Origin: Vibrio aquaticus
GTDB taxonomy: Bacteria > Pseudomonadota > Gammaproteobacteria > Enterobacterales > Vibrionaceae
Assembly (NCBI RefSeq): GCF_003970385.1
Contig: NZ_RXZH01000001.1
Coordinates: forward strand, 1,121,300-1,185,299
Direction of reading: 5' to 3'
Length of the DNA stretch: 64,000 bases
A program made the position numbers and the translations under genes. Positions within the stretch are counted from its first letter, which is position 1. The number at the start of each line of letters is the position of its first letter. The notes under the pieces were generated by a model that saw nothing but the letters and a program-made list of their open reading frames with translations, made no database searches and was not told where the DNA came from. This document shows positions 1-9,432 of the stretch, in pieces.

Positions 1-275
1 AGCGCTTGGTGCTTGTTGTCAAAGTTGCGTTTAAGCGCTGGTAGCTTTTCACTTTGGTAGGTTGCACGATACTCAAGAAGGTAAAGACGGCTTTCTAAAA
101 TGCCTTGCTGCAAATCCTTCGCTGCGCGTTCCATTTTAGAAGAAACGTCAATCAGAGCATTGATACTTTGTTTGCTTTTTAGGTTGTTGTGGTAGGAAAC
201 GCCTGAAGCGACCAACAAAAGAAGGAACATTATCCCAAAGCCTAGGACAGTCCTTTGTACAATAGATAGTGACAT
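1..275 (-). CDS. Methyl-accepting chemotaxis protein, N-terminal part (runs off the window)
   Basis: Reading the minus strand from the ATG at 275 gives an open frame to the window edge. It begins MSLSIVQRTVLGFG, followed by a hydrophobic segment (about residues 10-28) and a helical, polar region rich in Lys, Glu and Gln. This matches the start of Vibrio chemoreceptors: a cytoplasmic stub, TM1, then a helical-bundle ligand-binding domain. The HAMP and signalling domains would lie outside the window, so the assignment rests on the N-terminus only. The ligand cannot be guessed. It is separated from the next minus-strand gene by a terminator. Confidence 0.6.
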   Translation of the reverse strand, partial: MSLSIVQRTVLGFGIMFLLLLVASGVSYHNNLKSKQSINALIDVSSKMERAAKDLQQGILESRLYLLEYRATYQSEKLPALKRNFDNKHQA

Positions 276-394
276 GCTTAAAACTCTTACAATATAGCGC
301 CTCGTATATTCGCATGTTTCTTATAGTAGGTAAATATTCATTAGAAATTAATAATAAACTTACTACTAATTGGGTAGGGTTTTGAGACTTTGAG

Positions 395-425
395 CAAAAA
401 AAAGCCCCCTAAGAAAAGGGGGCTT
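395..425 (-). terminator. Rho-independent terminator of the DAACS symporter gene
   Basis: AAGCCCCC and GGGGGCTT form an 8-bp GC-rich stem at 402-425, with an A-run on the plus strand just left of it, which is a U-run in the minus-strand RNA. It lies 15 bases after the symporter stop codon. Confidence 0.85.
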
Positions 426-439
426 GAAAGTTGGAGAAA

Positions 440-1744
440 TTAAGCTTGATGCTGTTTCAAGTGCACTTCTTCTTCAGCAACACCTGCCATTGGGTCATTG
501 AAGCGGTTCTCATCAAACGCACCTTCAGATTTCGCCACAATGATGGTTACCGCGCTGTCACCCGTGATGTTAACCGCAGTACGAATCATATCGAGCAGAC
601 GGTCAACACCCATGATAAGTGCGATGCCCTCTAGCGGAAGACCAACTTGGTTCAATACCATTGCTAGCATCACTAGACCAACACCCGGAACGCCCGCTGT
701 ACCAATCGAAGCTAGGGTTGCGGTCATAATGACCATCAAGTAGTCACCCATCGTCAGGTCAATATTGAACGCCTGAGCAATGAAGGCTGTCGCCACACCT
801 TGCATGATGGCTGTACCGTCCATGTTCACTGTCGCACCAAGTGGTACTGTGAATGAAGATACGCGGTTTTCTACGCCCATACGGTTTTTCGCGGTTTCCA
901 TAGTAACTGGAATGGTTGCGTTTGAAGAAGCGGTAGAGAAAGCAAACATGATTGCGTCTTCCATCTTCTTCAAGAAGGTAATTGGGCTAAGACCAGTGAA
1001 GCCCTTTAGCATCACACTGTATGTGACTAGGCCGTGCAGCAGTAGCGTACCAGCGAGCACTAAGAAGTACTCAGCCAAGTTAACGATCGCACTCAAGCCT
1101 AGACCAGTAAACAGCTTCGCCATCAAGAAGAACACACCGTATGGCGCTAGGTTCATCAAAATAGCAACCAGTTTCATGATCACTTCGTTCAAGTCAGAGA
1201 AAAACGCAGCAATACGCTCACCAGGTTTACCAGCTGCACTGATCGCGATACCGAATAACACAGCAAAGACGATTACTTGCAGGGTTTTACCTTCGGCCAT
1301 GGCACTGATCGGGTTGGTTGGGAACATATCTATGATCACTTGTCCCAACGATGGTGCGTCTGTTGACTTGAAGGAGCTTGCAGCTGTGAGGTCTGCACCT
1401 GCGCCTGGTTGGAAAAGGTTACCCATGGTCAGGGCGAGAGTGATAGCAACTGCGGTAGTTGCGACATAGAAGGCGATGGTTTTACCACCCATGCGTCCGA
1501 GCGTGGAAAGATCTTTCAGTGAGCTTGTACCACAAACCAGTGAAACAAACACAAGAGGAACAACAAGCATTTTTAAGCTGGCAACGAAGATTTGTCCGCC
1601 AACTTCAAATAGTCCATTAACGATGTATGCATCGACAAATCCATTGTCAGCAAATAGGCTGCGAATCGCAAATCCCGTCAAGATACCTGCTACCATGCCT
1701 AAAATTACGCGGCCGGTTAGCGACATCGGTTTCTTGGTATTCAT
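440..1744 (-). CDS. Dicarboxylate/amino acid:cation symporter (DAACS family, GltP-like)
   Basis: A 434-residue inner-membrane carrier that imports a C4-dicarboxylate or acidic/neutral amino acid with Na+ or H+. The family's hallmarks are visible: a serine-rich stretch (AFSTASSNATIPVT, about residue 270), the NMDGTA motif of TM7 (about 310), and the TM8 segment ending in a GVDRLLDMIRTAVN motif that holds substrate-binding Asp, Arg and Asn residues. Start choice: AAGGAG ends 8 bases before the ATG at 1744, whereas an in-frame GTG at 1753 would overlap that ribosome site, so the ATG is preferred. It is monocistronic, with a terminator downstream and a CRP-like site upstream. The substrate is not fixed by sequence. 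Confidence 0.9.
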   Translation of the reverse strand: MNTKKPMSLTGRVILGMVAGILTGFAIRSLFADNGFVDAYIVNGLFEVGGQIFVASLKMLVVPLVFVSLVCGTSSLKDLSTLGRMGGKTIAFYVATTAVAITLALTMGNLFQPGAGADLTAASSFKSTDAPSLGQVIIDMFPTNPISAMAEGKTLQVIVFAVLFGIAISAAGKPGERIAAFFSDLNEVIMKLVAILMNLAPYGVFFLMAKLFTGLGLSAIVNLAEYFLVLAGTLLLHGLVTYSVMLKGFTGLSPITFLKKMEDAIMFAFSTASSNATIPVTMETAKNRMGVENRVSSFTVPLGATVNMDGTAIMQGVATAFIAQAFNIDLTMGDYLMVIMTATLASIGTAGVPGVGLVMLAMVLNQVGLPLEGIALIMGVDRLLDMIRTAVNITGDSAVTIIVAKSEGAFDENRFNDPMAGVAEEEVHLKQHQA

Positions 1745-1852
1745 AGTGAACACTCCTTATAGTTATGCACCTTGAGTTCACTTCAAGGCGAGCAGGAGAT
1801 TAGCAGGCGTTCAAAAAAATAAGAAAGAGATTTAGCTCGGTGAATTTATAGA

Positions 1853-1868
1853 TGTGATCTTAATCACT
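1853..1868 (-). promoter_or_regulatory. Candidate CRP-cAMP site in the 498-base gap upstream of the symporter
   Basis: TGTGATCTTAATCACT matches the CRP consensus TGTGA-N6-TCACA at 9 of 10 positions. It lies about 110 bases upstream of the symporter start. The rest of the gap (1745-2242) is AT-rich. I see no other gene in it, only a small TTTCTCA/TGAGAAA hairpin near 1975-1992. Confidence 0.55.
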
Positions 1869-2242
1869 CGAATTTTGTGTTATTTAACCTTTAATTAACC
1901 AGTATGCTTAACGGAATTATCTGAATTTTATGAATTGTAACATTAAAAATTCTGTTGATTGACATTCTGGTGTTTCTCATTACTTGAGAAATTAGCTGCA
2001 TATTCTGATGCTGCTTGGGTGGAAATGAATATATAGTCGTTGGATATGCACATAAGTATTCAATGGCCGATGCACCGTCTGTTGATCCATAAATTGTCTA
2101 TTCAACTTTAAGCATGATCAGGGTTCCTGTCATCGCTCTCGAACTTTCAGCTTTCTTCACTCTCTGACAAATTAGCTATTATTGTGTATTGGATTTGCGA
2201 CATACATGCTCTATGTTAATCGCCAATCTAACAATAAAGATA

Positions 2243-2875
2243 ATGACATCGATTATGAATACTGCATTGCTGGGGATGTTTATCCCAACGTTCTTCTTTG
2301 TTTCTATAACCCCGGGTATGTGCATGACCTTAGCATTAACGCTGGGGATGAGTGTTGGCTATCGACGTGCGCTATGGATGATGGCGGGCGAGTTAGTAGG
2401 CGTTGGCTTGGTTGCCGTTGCGGCGGTGCTAGGTATTGCGGCTGTTATGCTTAATTACCCATGGCTGTTTGTGGCGTTAAAGCTGATAGGTGGCGGTTAT
2501 CTGTTTTACCTCGGTATTCAGATGTGGCGCTCGAAAGGCAAACTGGCGATCAATCTCGATGAAACAACACCAACTCATCAAAGTGATTGGGATCTGGTTG
2601 TACAAGGTTTTGTCACAGCCATCGCCAATCCTAAGGGCTGGGCGTTTATGATTTCCTTATTGCCGCCTTTTATCGATCAAAGTGCCGAGTTGGCTCCGCA
2701 GCTCATCGTCCTAGTGTCTATTATTTTACTGTTTGAGTTCATTTGTATGACGCTGTATGCGGCAGGTGGTAAGGGGCTCAAAAAGCTACTTGGTCAGTCG
2801 CAAAATGTTCGTTTAATGAATCGAATTGCGGGTACCTTGATGATGGGTGTCGGTGTTTGGCTATTAATGAGTTAA
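2243..2875 (+). CDS. LysE/RhtB-family amino acid exporter
   Basis: A 210-residue inner-membrane exporter of the RhtB/LysE superfamily, which pumps out amino acids or related metabolites. It has the expected six hydrophobic segments and the N-terminal family signature around FVSITPGMCMTLALTLGMSVG (ITPGP in most members, here ITPGM, with the second Pro missing). An ANPKGWAFMISLLPPFI segment follows at mid-protein. Length fits the family (about 205-210). Start choice is uncertain: ATG at 2243 has a weak AAAGA upstream, ATG at 2255 has none, and both keep TM1 whole. It is transcribed on its own strand between two unlinked genes. Confidence 0.8.
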   Translation: MTSIMNTALLGMFIPTFFFVSITPGMCMTLALTLGMSVGYRRALWMMAGELVGVGLVAVAAVLGIAAVMLNYPWLFVALKLIGGGYLFYLGIQMWRSKGKLAINLDETTPTHQSDWDLVVQGFVTAIANPKGWAFMISLLPPFIDQSAELAPQLIVLVSIILLFEFICMTLYAAGGKGLKKLLGQSQNVRLMNRIAGTLMMGVGVWLLMS

Positions 2876-2983
2876 TGATGGCGTATACACAGCGCTATCG
2901 GCTAAATAGAGCTATTAACTCGCATTGAATTGCGGTCTAATTACACCTCTTACAATTCCATTATAAATAGGAAAGCCAACTTG

Positions 2984-3442
2984 ATGAAAATTTGGGTAGA
3001 TGCGGATGCATGTCCAGTTGTTGTACGTGATATTTTGTTCCGAGCTTCTGAGCGCACTGGCGTTGAAGTGACACTGGTCGCTAACCAGTTCATTCGTACA
3101 CCGGCATCACCAAAAGTGACCATGCTGCAAGTTCAAGCGGGTTTCGATGTGGCAGATAATGAAATCGTAAAACGTTGCCAAACCGGTGACTTGGTCATTA
3201 CCAGTGATATTCCGCTTGCCGATGAGATCATCACCAAAGGCGGTCATGCATTAAGTTCGCGTGGTGAAATGTTTACCAAAGAGAACATTAAATCTCGCCT
3301 CAACATTCGTGATTTTATGGAAACCATGCGCAGCAGTGGCATTCAGACGGGTGGCCCAGCGCCGCTTAACCAAGCTGATCGTCAGCAATTTGCCAACCAC
3401 TTAGACAAGTGGCTGGTGCAGTGGCAACGGGCACAAAAATAG
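2984..3442 (+). CDS. YaiI/YqxD family protein (UPF0178, DUF188)
   Basis: A 152-residue cytosolic protein, the same length as E. coli YaiI. It opens with [18 protein letters not shown], the conserved acidic/Cys motif of the family, and carries the second motif [18 protein letters not shown] and the SSRGEMFT segment. The fold is PIN/NYN nuclease-like, with Asp residues that could bind a metal. No reaction is established, so nuclease activity is only a guess from the fold. The ATG at 2984 fits the start seen throughout the family. The LysR gene begins nine bases downstream, so the two may be co-transcribed. Confidence 0.88.
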   Translation: MKIWVDADACPVVVRDILFRASERTGVEVTLVANQFIRTPASPKVTMLQVQAGFDVADNEIVKRCQTGDLVITSDIPLADEIITKGGHALSSRGEMFTKENIKSRLNIRDFMETMRSSGIQTGGPAPLNQADRQQFANHLDKWLVQWQRAQK

Positions 3443-3451
3443 AGGCTTGGT

Positions 3452-4411
3452 ATGGCGTTAGTAAATCAGCTCTCTTTGTTTATTGATGTGGTTCAGCAAG
3501 GTTCCTTTACTAAAGCTGCGGCTTTGCACGATATGGATAATTCATCGCTATCGAAGCAAATCAAAAAACTAGAGTCTGAATTGGGTGTACAGCTATTAAA
3601 TCGCTCGACGCGCTCGTTTTCATTGACGCCAGCGGGCGAAGAAATACTCGCTCAAGCACACAATCTAGTCGGCACTTTGAATCATGTGCATTCTATTGCT
3701 GACTCTTACCAAGCTCAGCCTAAGGGGCGTATTCGAATAACGGCTCCTTACCATGTCGGGCGTAATTACCTCAGAGCGGTTATCACGCAGTTTATGGCTC
3801 GCTACCCCGATGTAGAAATTGAGCTGCTCCTTGATGATAAACGCTCTGATATTATCTCTGATCATTTCGATGTCGCATTTCGTCTTGGTCGTTTAGATGA
3901 CTCGAGTTTGATTGCGAAAAAAATTGCCGATATTCGACCGGTGCTATTGGCATCAGAGGGCTTTATTGAGCAGTATGGTGAACCTAAATCGCCGTTGGAG
4001 TTAGCGAAACTACCCTCGGTGATTTACTCCAATCGAAACATTACCGTCGATACGATGCGACTTGGTGAAACCCCTCAATCTAAGACTGCTACGCCATACA
4101 CGATGAAGGGAAGTTGTCGAGTCAATGACACGAATGTATTACTCGATTCTGTGGCTGATGGGCTAGGGTATGCGTGGGTTGCGTCTTCGAATCTTTATGC
4201 CCCAATTGAGTCGATGAAGCTGAAAGCATTACTCACTGATCACTTACTGTGTAATCAAGGCTTAGCACTTTACGCACTTTATCCCCATCGAAAACAAACG
4301 CCATTGGTGCGTGAATTTATAGCAGCAGTTCAAACTTATATCGGTCATCCGCCGATCTGGGAACAGCATATCCCCTACTTTTCTGAGAGCTATCAAATCA
4401 ACCCAGCTTAA
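3452..4411 (+). CDS. LysR-family transcriptional regulator
   Basis: A 319-residue DNA-binding regulator. The N-terminal winged helix-turn-helix is clear (residues 4-62: FIDVVQQGSFTKAAALHDMD, then SSLSKQIKKLESELGVQLLNRSTRS). The rest is a periplasmic-binding-protein-like effector domain (about 90-300). The effector-domain style (RGRIRITAP, FDVAFRLGRL) is that of the CrgA/AaeR/YhjC branch, whose members often control efflux or aromatic-acid genes. The target is unknown. The nearest divergent or adjacent candidates are the YaiI-like gene just upstream and the RhtB exporter before it. Confidence 0.9.
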   Translation: MALVNQLSLFIDVVQQGSFTKAAALHDMDNSSLSKQIKKLESELGVQLLNRSTRSFSLTPAGEEILAQAHNLVGTLNHVHSIADSYQAQPKGRIRITAPYHVGRNYLRAVITQFMARYPDVEIELLLDDKRSDIISDHFDVAFRLGRLDDSSLIAKKIADIRPVLLASEGFIEQYGEPKSPLELAKLPSVIYSNRNITVDTMRLGETPQSKTATPYTMKGSCRVNDTNVLLDSVADGLGYAWVASSNLYAPIESMKLKALLTDHLLCNQGLALYALYPHRKQTPLVREFIAAVQTYIGHPPIWEQHIPYFSESYQINPA

Positions 4412-4500
4412 GTATCACTTATGCAATCCAATCATTATTATCCATATACAGTTCACCATTCTGTTGTGTATAATTCGTGCGAGATTAATGATTGATATGA

Positions 4501-7011
4501 ATGTCCTCAATGGCAACGCTAAACGACAAAAAACTGGTTTTCTTAATTCGCTTCGCCCCTTCTATGATAGTGGCTCTATTTGCCACCTTGACGACTATCG
4601 CGGTTATCACAGACAGCCGAGAGAAAGCTCGACTCAGTAGTGAAGCCCTATACAGCAATATCTCTGACCATCAAAAGCAAGTGATTGCTGCTCGTGTGGA
4701 GCAAATCTTTACTCAGGCGAACATCCAGCAATCGAAGTCGGAAGATAATCTAAAACAGCAAGCCAGTGAACGAGTTGCTGAAGCCCATCGTATTGCGACC
4801 AATATCTACGCGAATAACCAATCGAAAAGCGAACGAGAGATCACTAAGATGATTTCGGATGCGCTTCGCCCGATACGATTTTTCAATGGTCGCGGCTATT
4901 TCTTCATCTATGAGTTTGATGGCATGAATGTCATGCATCCTTTAAAGCCACATATTGAAGGGACATCCGCTTGGGAAGTGGTGGACAAACATGGCACGCT
5001 GATCTTGCAAGAACACATTAAGCGTATAGAACAACAAGGAGGGGAGGCTTTCTATAGTTGGTGGTATCAAAAGCCGGGTTACCCATTAGAACAAGAGTTT
5101 GAGAAGGTTGGCTACGGGAAAAAATTTGAACCCTATAATTGGCTTATTGGCACTGGTGAGTATACATCAAATGTAGAAGAAGATGTGAAAGCGACAGTAT
5201 TGGAGTGGGTGACGAATACGCAAGCTGGCAAGCGAGATAATGTGTTTATTTTGGATGAGAGCGGAACCTTCTTGTATCACGATCAGCCGGAATTGATTGG
5301 TATGAGGGTCGGGCAAATCACTCCGATGTTGGCTGATGACGAGGTGAAATACGACAATATTTCCGCACAGGGAAACTTTGTTACTTTTGACCTTCCAAAA
5401 AGCAGCCTACTGATCCCTAACTATCAGGGGGTTGCTTATATGCGAGCTTTTGACTCTTGGAAATGGGTCATTGGCTCCACGTTCTCCGTTGATGAAATCA
5501 ATAGTTATATCCACGACCAAAAACAAGAGCTTGATCTTCAAAACAGACAGCACCTCTCTTATCTTATTCTATTAAGCATATTGTCGATAATGGTCATGAC
5601 TGGACTGAGCTATCTCGCGAGCCAGTTTATTGTGAAACGCTTTGACAAATTTCAGCAAAAGATCGCCCGAGATTTCACCCGTTTAGAGCAAAGAAAAAAC
5701 CAAATGCAGCACATGGCTTTGCATGATCCGCTAACCGGGCTATCGAATCGGACAAGGCTTTCAGACAGTATTACAGAAGGCATTGAACAATCTAAAAACA
5801 ACGGTAAAAGCCTAGCAGTAGCGTTTTTAGACCTGGATGATTTTAAGAAAGTGAATGATCTCTATGGGCATGCCACTGGTGATGAATTGCTCAAGAGCTT
5901 AAGTCGTCGGTTTGAAGCGATACTAGGAAAACACGATTCTGTCGCTCGCTTTGGTGGTGATGAGTTTGTGTTCTGTTTGCCTCTACTTTCTAATCTTCAC
6001 GAAGCGACACAGAAGATCAATGATATCAAAGCTGCATTGGATGCGCCGTTCTTGATTGAAGGCAGGCCGATGACACTGGGATCGAGTCTTGGTGTAAGCC
6101 TTTATCCGAAAGACAGTTGCGATCCAGAGATCTTGATTACCAATGCTGACATTATGTTGTATCGCGCTAAGCAACAAGATAAAGGCAGCGCGCTCTTTTT
6201 TAATCAAGAGATCAACCATCAGATAAAGAATGAATATCGTATTGATCAGTTATTGCGCGGGGCTTTGCAACGTGAAGAAATGAGTGTGGTATACCAGCCT
6301 CAGATCAGCGCTCAATCTCAACAAATTGAAGGGGTGGAGGCACTGGTTCGTTGGTCAAACGAGGAGCTCGGTTTTGTTGGACCTGATGTGTTTATTCCTT
6401 TGGCTGAAGAGAACGGGTTAATAGGGAATATCGGTCGTTTTGTTCTGAAAAAAGCGTGTAAAGATGTCTACCAAATTTCACCCAATGGCCCAAATGCGTT
6501 GAAATTATCGGTCAATGTGTCACCTAAGGAGCTATTGGCCGATGATGTTGTCGATACGATTCTTGAAACCGTCATGGACGTTGGCATTGACGCGAAGCGG
6601 ATCACGTTAGAAGTGACGGAAAGCATTTTTGTTGATGATATGCAGCGGGTCATTCCGATTCTTGAGAGGTTACAAGCGCTAGGCTTTTGCATTTCGCTAG
6701 ATGATTTCGGAACAGGGTATTCTTCGCTTAGCCATTTGAATAATTTGACCATCAATGAGCTCAAAATTGATAGAAGCTTTATTACCAATATGGTCAACAA
6801 TGCTCAGAGCAACGCACTTGTTAAAGCCATTCTTGCCATCAGTCAATCGTATCAGCTTCAAGTTGTGGCAGAGGGGGTCGAAACCAAAGAGCAGTACCTA
6901 ACACTTAAATCCTACGGGTGCCAATCCATTCAGGGCTATTATTTTGCTAAGCCAATGACTCCAAAGGCGCTTTCTGAGTGGATGAAACGCAGTGAGCCTG
7001 TTGAAGCATAA
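4501..7011 (+). CDS. Cache-GGDEF-EAL membrane protein (c-di-GMP turnover)
   Basis: An 836-residue sensor enzyme. TM1 lies at about 15-37, then a long periplasmic Cache region with two similar halves (FFNGRGYFFIYEFDG and NVFILDESGTFLYHD), TM2 at about 350-375, a GGDEF domain (RFGGDEF at about 484) and an EAL domain (EALVR at about 613; TES, DDFGTGYSS, KID and AEGVE all present). Both catalytic motifs look intact. The allosteric I-site RxxD before GGDEF is lost (GKHD), so product inhibition may be absent. The net direction of activity cannot be read from sequence. The gene is monocistronic. Confidence 0.92.
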   Translation: MSSMATLNDKKLVFLIRFAPSMIVALFATLTTIAVITDSREKARLSSEALYSNISDHQKQVIAARVEQIFTQANIQQSKSEDNLKQQASERVAEAHRIATNIYANNQSKSEREITKMISDALRPIRFFNGRGYFFIYEFDGMNVMHPLKPHIEGTSAWEVVDKHGTLILQEHIKRIEQQGGEAFYSWWYQKPGYPLEQEFEKVGYGKKFEPYNWLIGTGEYTSNVEEDVKATVLEWVTNTQAGKRDNVFILDESGTFLYHDQPELIGMRVGQITPMLADDEVKYDNISAQGNFVTFDLPKSSLLIPNYQGVAYMRAFDSWKWVIGSTFSVDEINSYIHDQKQELDLQNRQHLSYLILLSILSIMVMTGLSYLASQFIVKRFDKFQQKIARDFTRLEQRKNQMQHMALHDPLTGLSNRTRLSDSITEGIEQSKNNGKSLAVAFLDLDDFKKVNDLYGHATGDELLKSLSRRFEAILGKHDSVARFGGDEFVFCLPLLSNLHEATQKINDIKAALDAPFLIEGRPMTLGSSLGVSLYPKDSCDPEILITNADIMLYRAKQQDKGSALFFNQEINHQIKNEYRIDQLLRGALQREEMSVVYQPQISAQSQQIEGVEALVRWSNEELGFVGPDVFIPLAEENGLIGNIGRFVLKKACKDVYQISPNGPNALKLSVNVSPKELLADDVVDTILETVMDVGIDAKRITLEVTESIFVDDMQRVIPILERLQALGFCISLDDFGTGYSSLSHLNNLTINELKIDRSFITNMVNNAQSNALVKAILAISQSYQLQVVAEGVETKEQYLTLKSYGCQSIQGYYFAKPMTPKALSEWMKRSEPVEA

Positions 7012-7090
7012 CTGATAGGGAATTTGAATTTACATTGTAAATTTCTGATGTGAGTTTCCCTCTCTGAATTGAATCTGAATAGATTGAAAA

Positions 7091-7110
7091 AGCGTTCACG
7101 GATGAACGCT
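7091..7110. other. Stem-loop in the gap after the GGDEF-EAL gene
   Basis: AGCGTTCA and TGAACGCT form an 8-bp stem with a CGGA loop. There is no U-run on the plus strand; an A-run on its left would give a U-run in a minus-strand RNA. Its role is unclear. A second AT-rich palindrome lies at about 7027-7043. Confidence 0.3.
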
Positions 7111-7180
7111 AAGCGCATCGAAAATGATGTTTCAAACCTACAAAATCAATCATATTGGCGCCTTTGCTTAAGGAGTTAAT

Positions 7181-7705
7181 ATGATTCGTACCCTCCCTTT
7201 AATCACTGCACTGTGTGCTTCTTCCGTTCTTGCCAGTGAGTTTCCTGAGCGCTATCAAGATGTTTACCTCGCGGCGAGTTATTCATCTCATGAACTGCTC
7301 AATAAGTCAGGTGATGGATATGGCCTTCTTTTTGGTGCAAGAGATATCTATACCAACTCGCTATTTATTGGTGGTGAGCTTGAAGCGGTGGTACTGGATA
7401 ATTCTTCATTGGATAAATGGGCGGCTATTGACGAAGAGTACGCATTTTCAGCGTCCATTCCGGTTGGAGTAAGGTTTGATGTTATAGACAACGTCACCAT
7501 TGATGCTTATGGTTTGGCAGGTTATTCAGTGATTAAGTCAAACCCATCGTTAGAAGAAGCATCACATGGTATTAAGTATGGCGGTGGTTTGGATGTGAAT
7601 ATCGCTGACTGGAAGTTGGGCGTCCGCTATACACGAGTCGATCTAAAATACGATCTCGACCAACAAGATATTACATTTATGATCGGCCACACGTTGTCGC
7701 TGTAA
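7181..7705 (+). CDS. Small outer-membrane beta-barrel protein (OmpA/OmpW-like fold)
   Basis: A 174-residue secreted protein with a signal peptide ending SSVLA-S (about residue 18). The mature part is a run of amphipathic beta strands, and it ends TFMIGHTLSL, with an aromatic strand typical of an eight-stranded outer-membrane barrel. Patterns such as GLLFGARDIYTNSLFIGGELEA and YGLAGYSVIKS resemble the outer membrane protein beta-barrel domain family. A strong ribosome site (AAGGAG, 6 bases before the ATG) fixes the start. No partner gene is adjacent, and its function (adhesion, resistance, porin) is not inferable. Confidence 0.75.
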   Translation: MIRTLPLITALCASSVLASEFPERYQDVYLAASYSSHELLNKSGDGYGLLFGARDIYTNSLFIGGELEAVVLDNSSLDKWAAIDEEYAFSASIPVGVRFDVIDNVTIDAYGLAGYSVIKSNPSLEEASHGIKYGGGLDVNIADWKLGVRYTRVDLKYDLDQQDITFMIGHTLSL

Positions 7706-7750
7706 TCTGAACATTACTTTGTTCGTGACGAGCGGATTTGGTTTGTCTGG

Positions 7751-8251
7751 CTAAAACCCGCCAGCCCACTGATCGAACTCACTAATGTTATCGAGTTCTG
7801 ATTGAGTGCGAGGGGCGGGAAAATAAGGTAATGCGAGCAGTTTTTCAGACGCTAGGAGTTCCCAATCTGGCGTCATCTTTAAGCGGACCAATTTGTCATC
7901 GTCACCACGAACAAGCATGTAATATCCATCATTGTGCGTGTTAGCGTAGCTTGCAATGCGGACCTTATCTCCACTTGGTAATTGAACCATACGACCTAAA
8001 GGGTAGAGTTGATGCAGGGCAAAGCTCACATGCGCATCGTTAACATACCCTTGTTTGAATCGTTTTAGCCCAATAGCGGTTGATGTGGCTCTATGGCTCC
8101 AGCCGGCGAGCATTAAACCTTTCAGTGAATCTTTGAATGGCTTACCTTTTGGGTCACCTTGATTGGAAATAAACTGAACTTCTACTTCATCACCTTGCTG
8201 AGACTTTATCTCTAAGAACTGTTCACCGGTTCGATCGGCCATTAACTTCAT
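7751..8251 (-). CDS. Hypothetical protein, soluble, no recognised family
   Basis: A 166-residue protein with no signal peptide or membrane segment. It has a beta-rich N-terminal half (short strands with the sequence FISNQGDPKGKPF) and a repeated pattern of hydrophobic strand plus charged loop later on (GDKVRIASYANTHNDGYYML). I do not recognise the family. Start choice: the ribosome site AGGAGG sits 6 bases before the ATG at 8251. An in-frame ATG at 8257 directly abuts that site and is unlikely. It stands alone between convergent neighbours. Confidence 0.65.
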   Translation of the reverse strand: MKLMADRTGEQFLEIKSQQGDEVEVQFISNQGDPKGKPFKDSLKGLMLAGWSHRATSTAIGLKRFKQGYVNDAHVSFALHQLYPLGRMVQLPSGDKVRIASYANTHNDGYYMLVRGDDDKLVRLKMTPDWELLASEKLLALPYFPAPRTQSELDNISEFDQWAGGF

Positions 8252-8527
8252 AGACATCCTCCTTTTAAGTTATTGGTATTCTATTCGATAATTTTGGGTT
8301 TTCTTTGGCTCAAATCAAATACGTTCCTATCCTGACCAAAAACTCAGATTGTGAATCTGCAGTCTTACTTCCCGAATCCCTCTGTCTTAGTAACTGAGAC
8401 TCAAAAAATGAATGTTAATAAAATATTTCAAGTTCAATGTCTTCACGTCTAGATTGAGGTCAACGCATGGTTGCGTTGGTTAAGAAAACAATCCTTGTTT
8501 GAACTATCAAAGATAAGAAGAGTTAAG

Positions 8528-8617
8528 ATGGAACTTAAGAAGTTAGCAGTCGCCGTTGCTGGCTTTCCTCTTATCTTCATTCTCTTTTCTCCCCCCTGTC
8601 ACTACCACCTTGTTTAA
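8528..8617 (+). pseudogene. Truncated start of an exported-protein gene, cut by the IS remnant
   Basis: The ATG at 8528 opens MELKKLAVAVAG, a typical signal-peptide n- and h-region, after a purine-rich ribosome site. About 12-20 codons on, the reading frame loses any signal-peptide cleavage motif and hits a stop at 8615-8617, where sequence resembling an IS4 transposase begins in another frame. The simplest reading is a periplasmic or outer-membrane protein gene interrupted by insertion. The rest of that gene is not visible on the far side. Confidence 0.5.
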
Positions 8618-9356
8618 AACCTCTGTGGCAGCTTGGGAGAGTAACGCACTAGTGAAAGATAAGGCGCTAGGGCTAAACATCATGGCCGTGGATGGCACAA
8701 CCTTTCGTTGCCAAGATTCGGAAGACAACGCGCAAGCATTTGGATTCATTTCTCAAAAACACAAACCTTACCCTCAACTTCGCTTGGTCGGCCTGATGGC
8801 TACCGAAACACGCTTTATGATGGGGGCTGCATTCGATGCTTGTCAGGTTGGTGAGGCAACATTAGCACGCAGGTTGTTAGCTGATGTGCCCGCAAACTCA
8901 CTGACGTTGTTTGACCGTTGTTACTTTTCCGCTGACCTATTGATATCGTGGAATGCAGCCGCCTCCAACAGTCACTGGCTAACCCCTGTAAAGCGGAAAT
9001 TAAGATATGAAGTTTTGGAGCAATTTGCTGAGAACGACATGCTTATCTCTATGCCTATCTCCCCTCAAGCTCAGCTACAAAGCGAAAGCCGTTTTGCTGT
9101 TGGTGTTAGACAAGAGTTCTGGGGAGTATTGCTGGCGTACAATTTGGTGCGCTTAGAGATGATTCATATTGCTCAAGATGCCGATGTAAGGTCAACGAGA
9201 GTGAGCTTTACATCTGCAATAAATTTGATAGATACCCAATTACGTTGGTTAGCACTCAGCTCTGATGGAACTCTGCCAAGTAAACTCAAACAAATGAGGG
9301 AGAGCATAAGTCATTTCATTTTACCTGATAAAAGAAAGGACCAAATACCCATTTAG
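8592..9356 (+). pseudogene. Decayed IS4-family transposase remnant
   Basis: This frame carries clear IS4-family DDE transposase motifs: MAVDGTTFRCQD (first catalytic Asp), YPQLRLVGLMA, TLFDRCYFSADLL (second Asp region), WLTPVKRKLRYE and RQEFWGVLLAYNLVRLEM. It is broken at three places. The N-terminal third of a roughly 440-residue enzyme is missing. The stretch between ISPQA and GVRQE is short and lacks the YxxRWxIE block that holds the catalytic Glu. The end is shifted: another frame at 9345-9369 reads a plausible KYP-type tail. It is therefore inactive. Clear terminal inverted repeats were not found. Confidence 0.8.
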
Positions 9357-9432
9357 ATATAAGCGTTAATGCTTATCCGAACGGCATTATCATTATTTGA
9401 GGCGTTTTTTCGTCAATGCTGAGTCGTTTATC

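Noticed and set aside
780..1469. 229-residue open frame on the plus strand opposite the symporter
   Set aside because: It is a shadow of the DAACS gene: no ribosome site, no domain, and a membrane gene's antisense frame often stays open by composition.
2182..2454. 90-residue frame overlapping the exporter start
   Set aside because: It overlaps the RhtB frame, which has the family signature, and has odd composition.
9345..9430. Terminal inverted repeats and target duplication of the IS element
   Set aside because: Palindromic-looking sequence such as GCGTTAATGC occurs, but no left-end match could be found, so no end was called.
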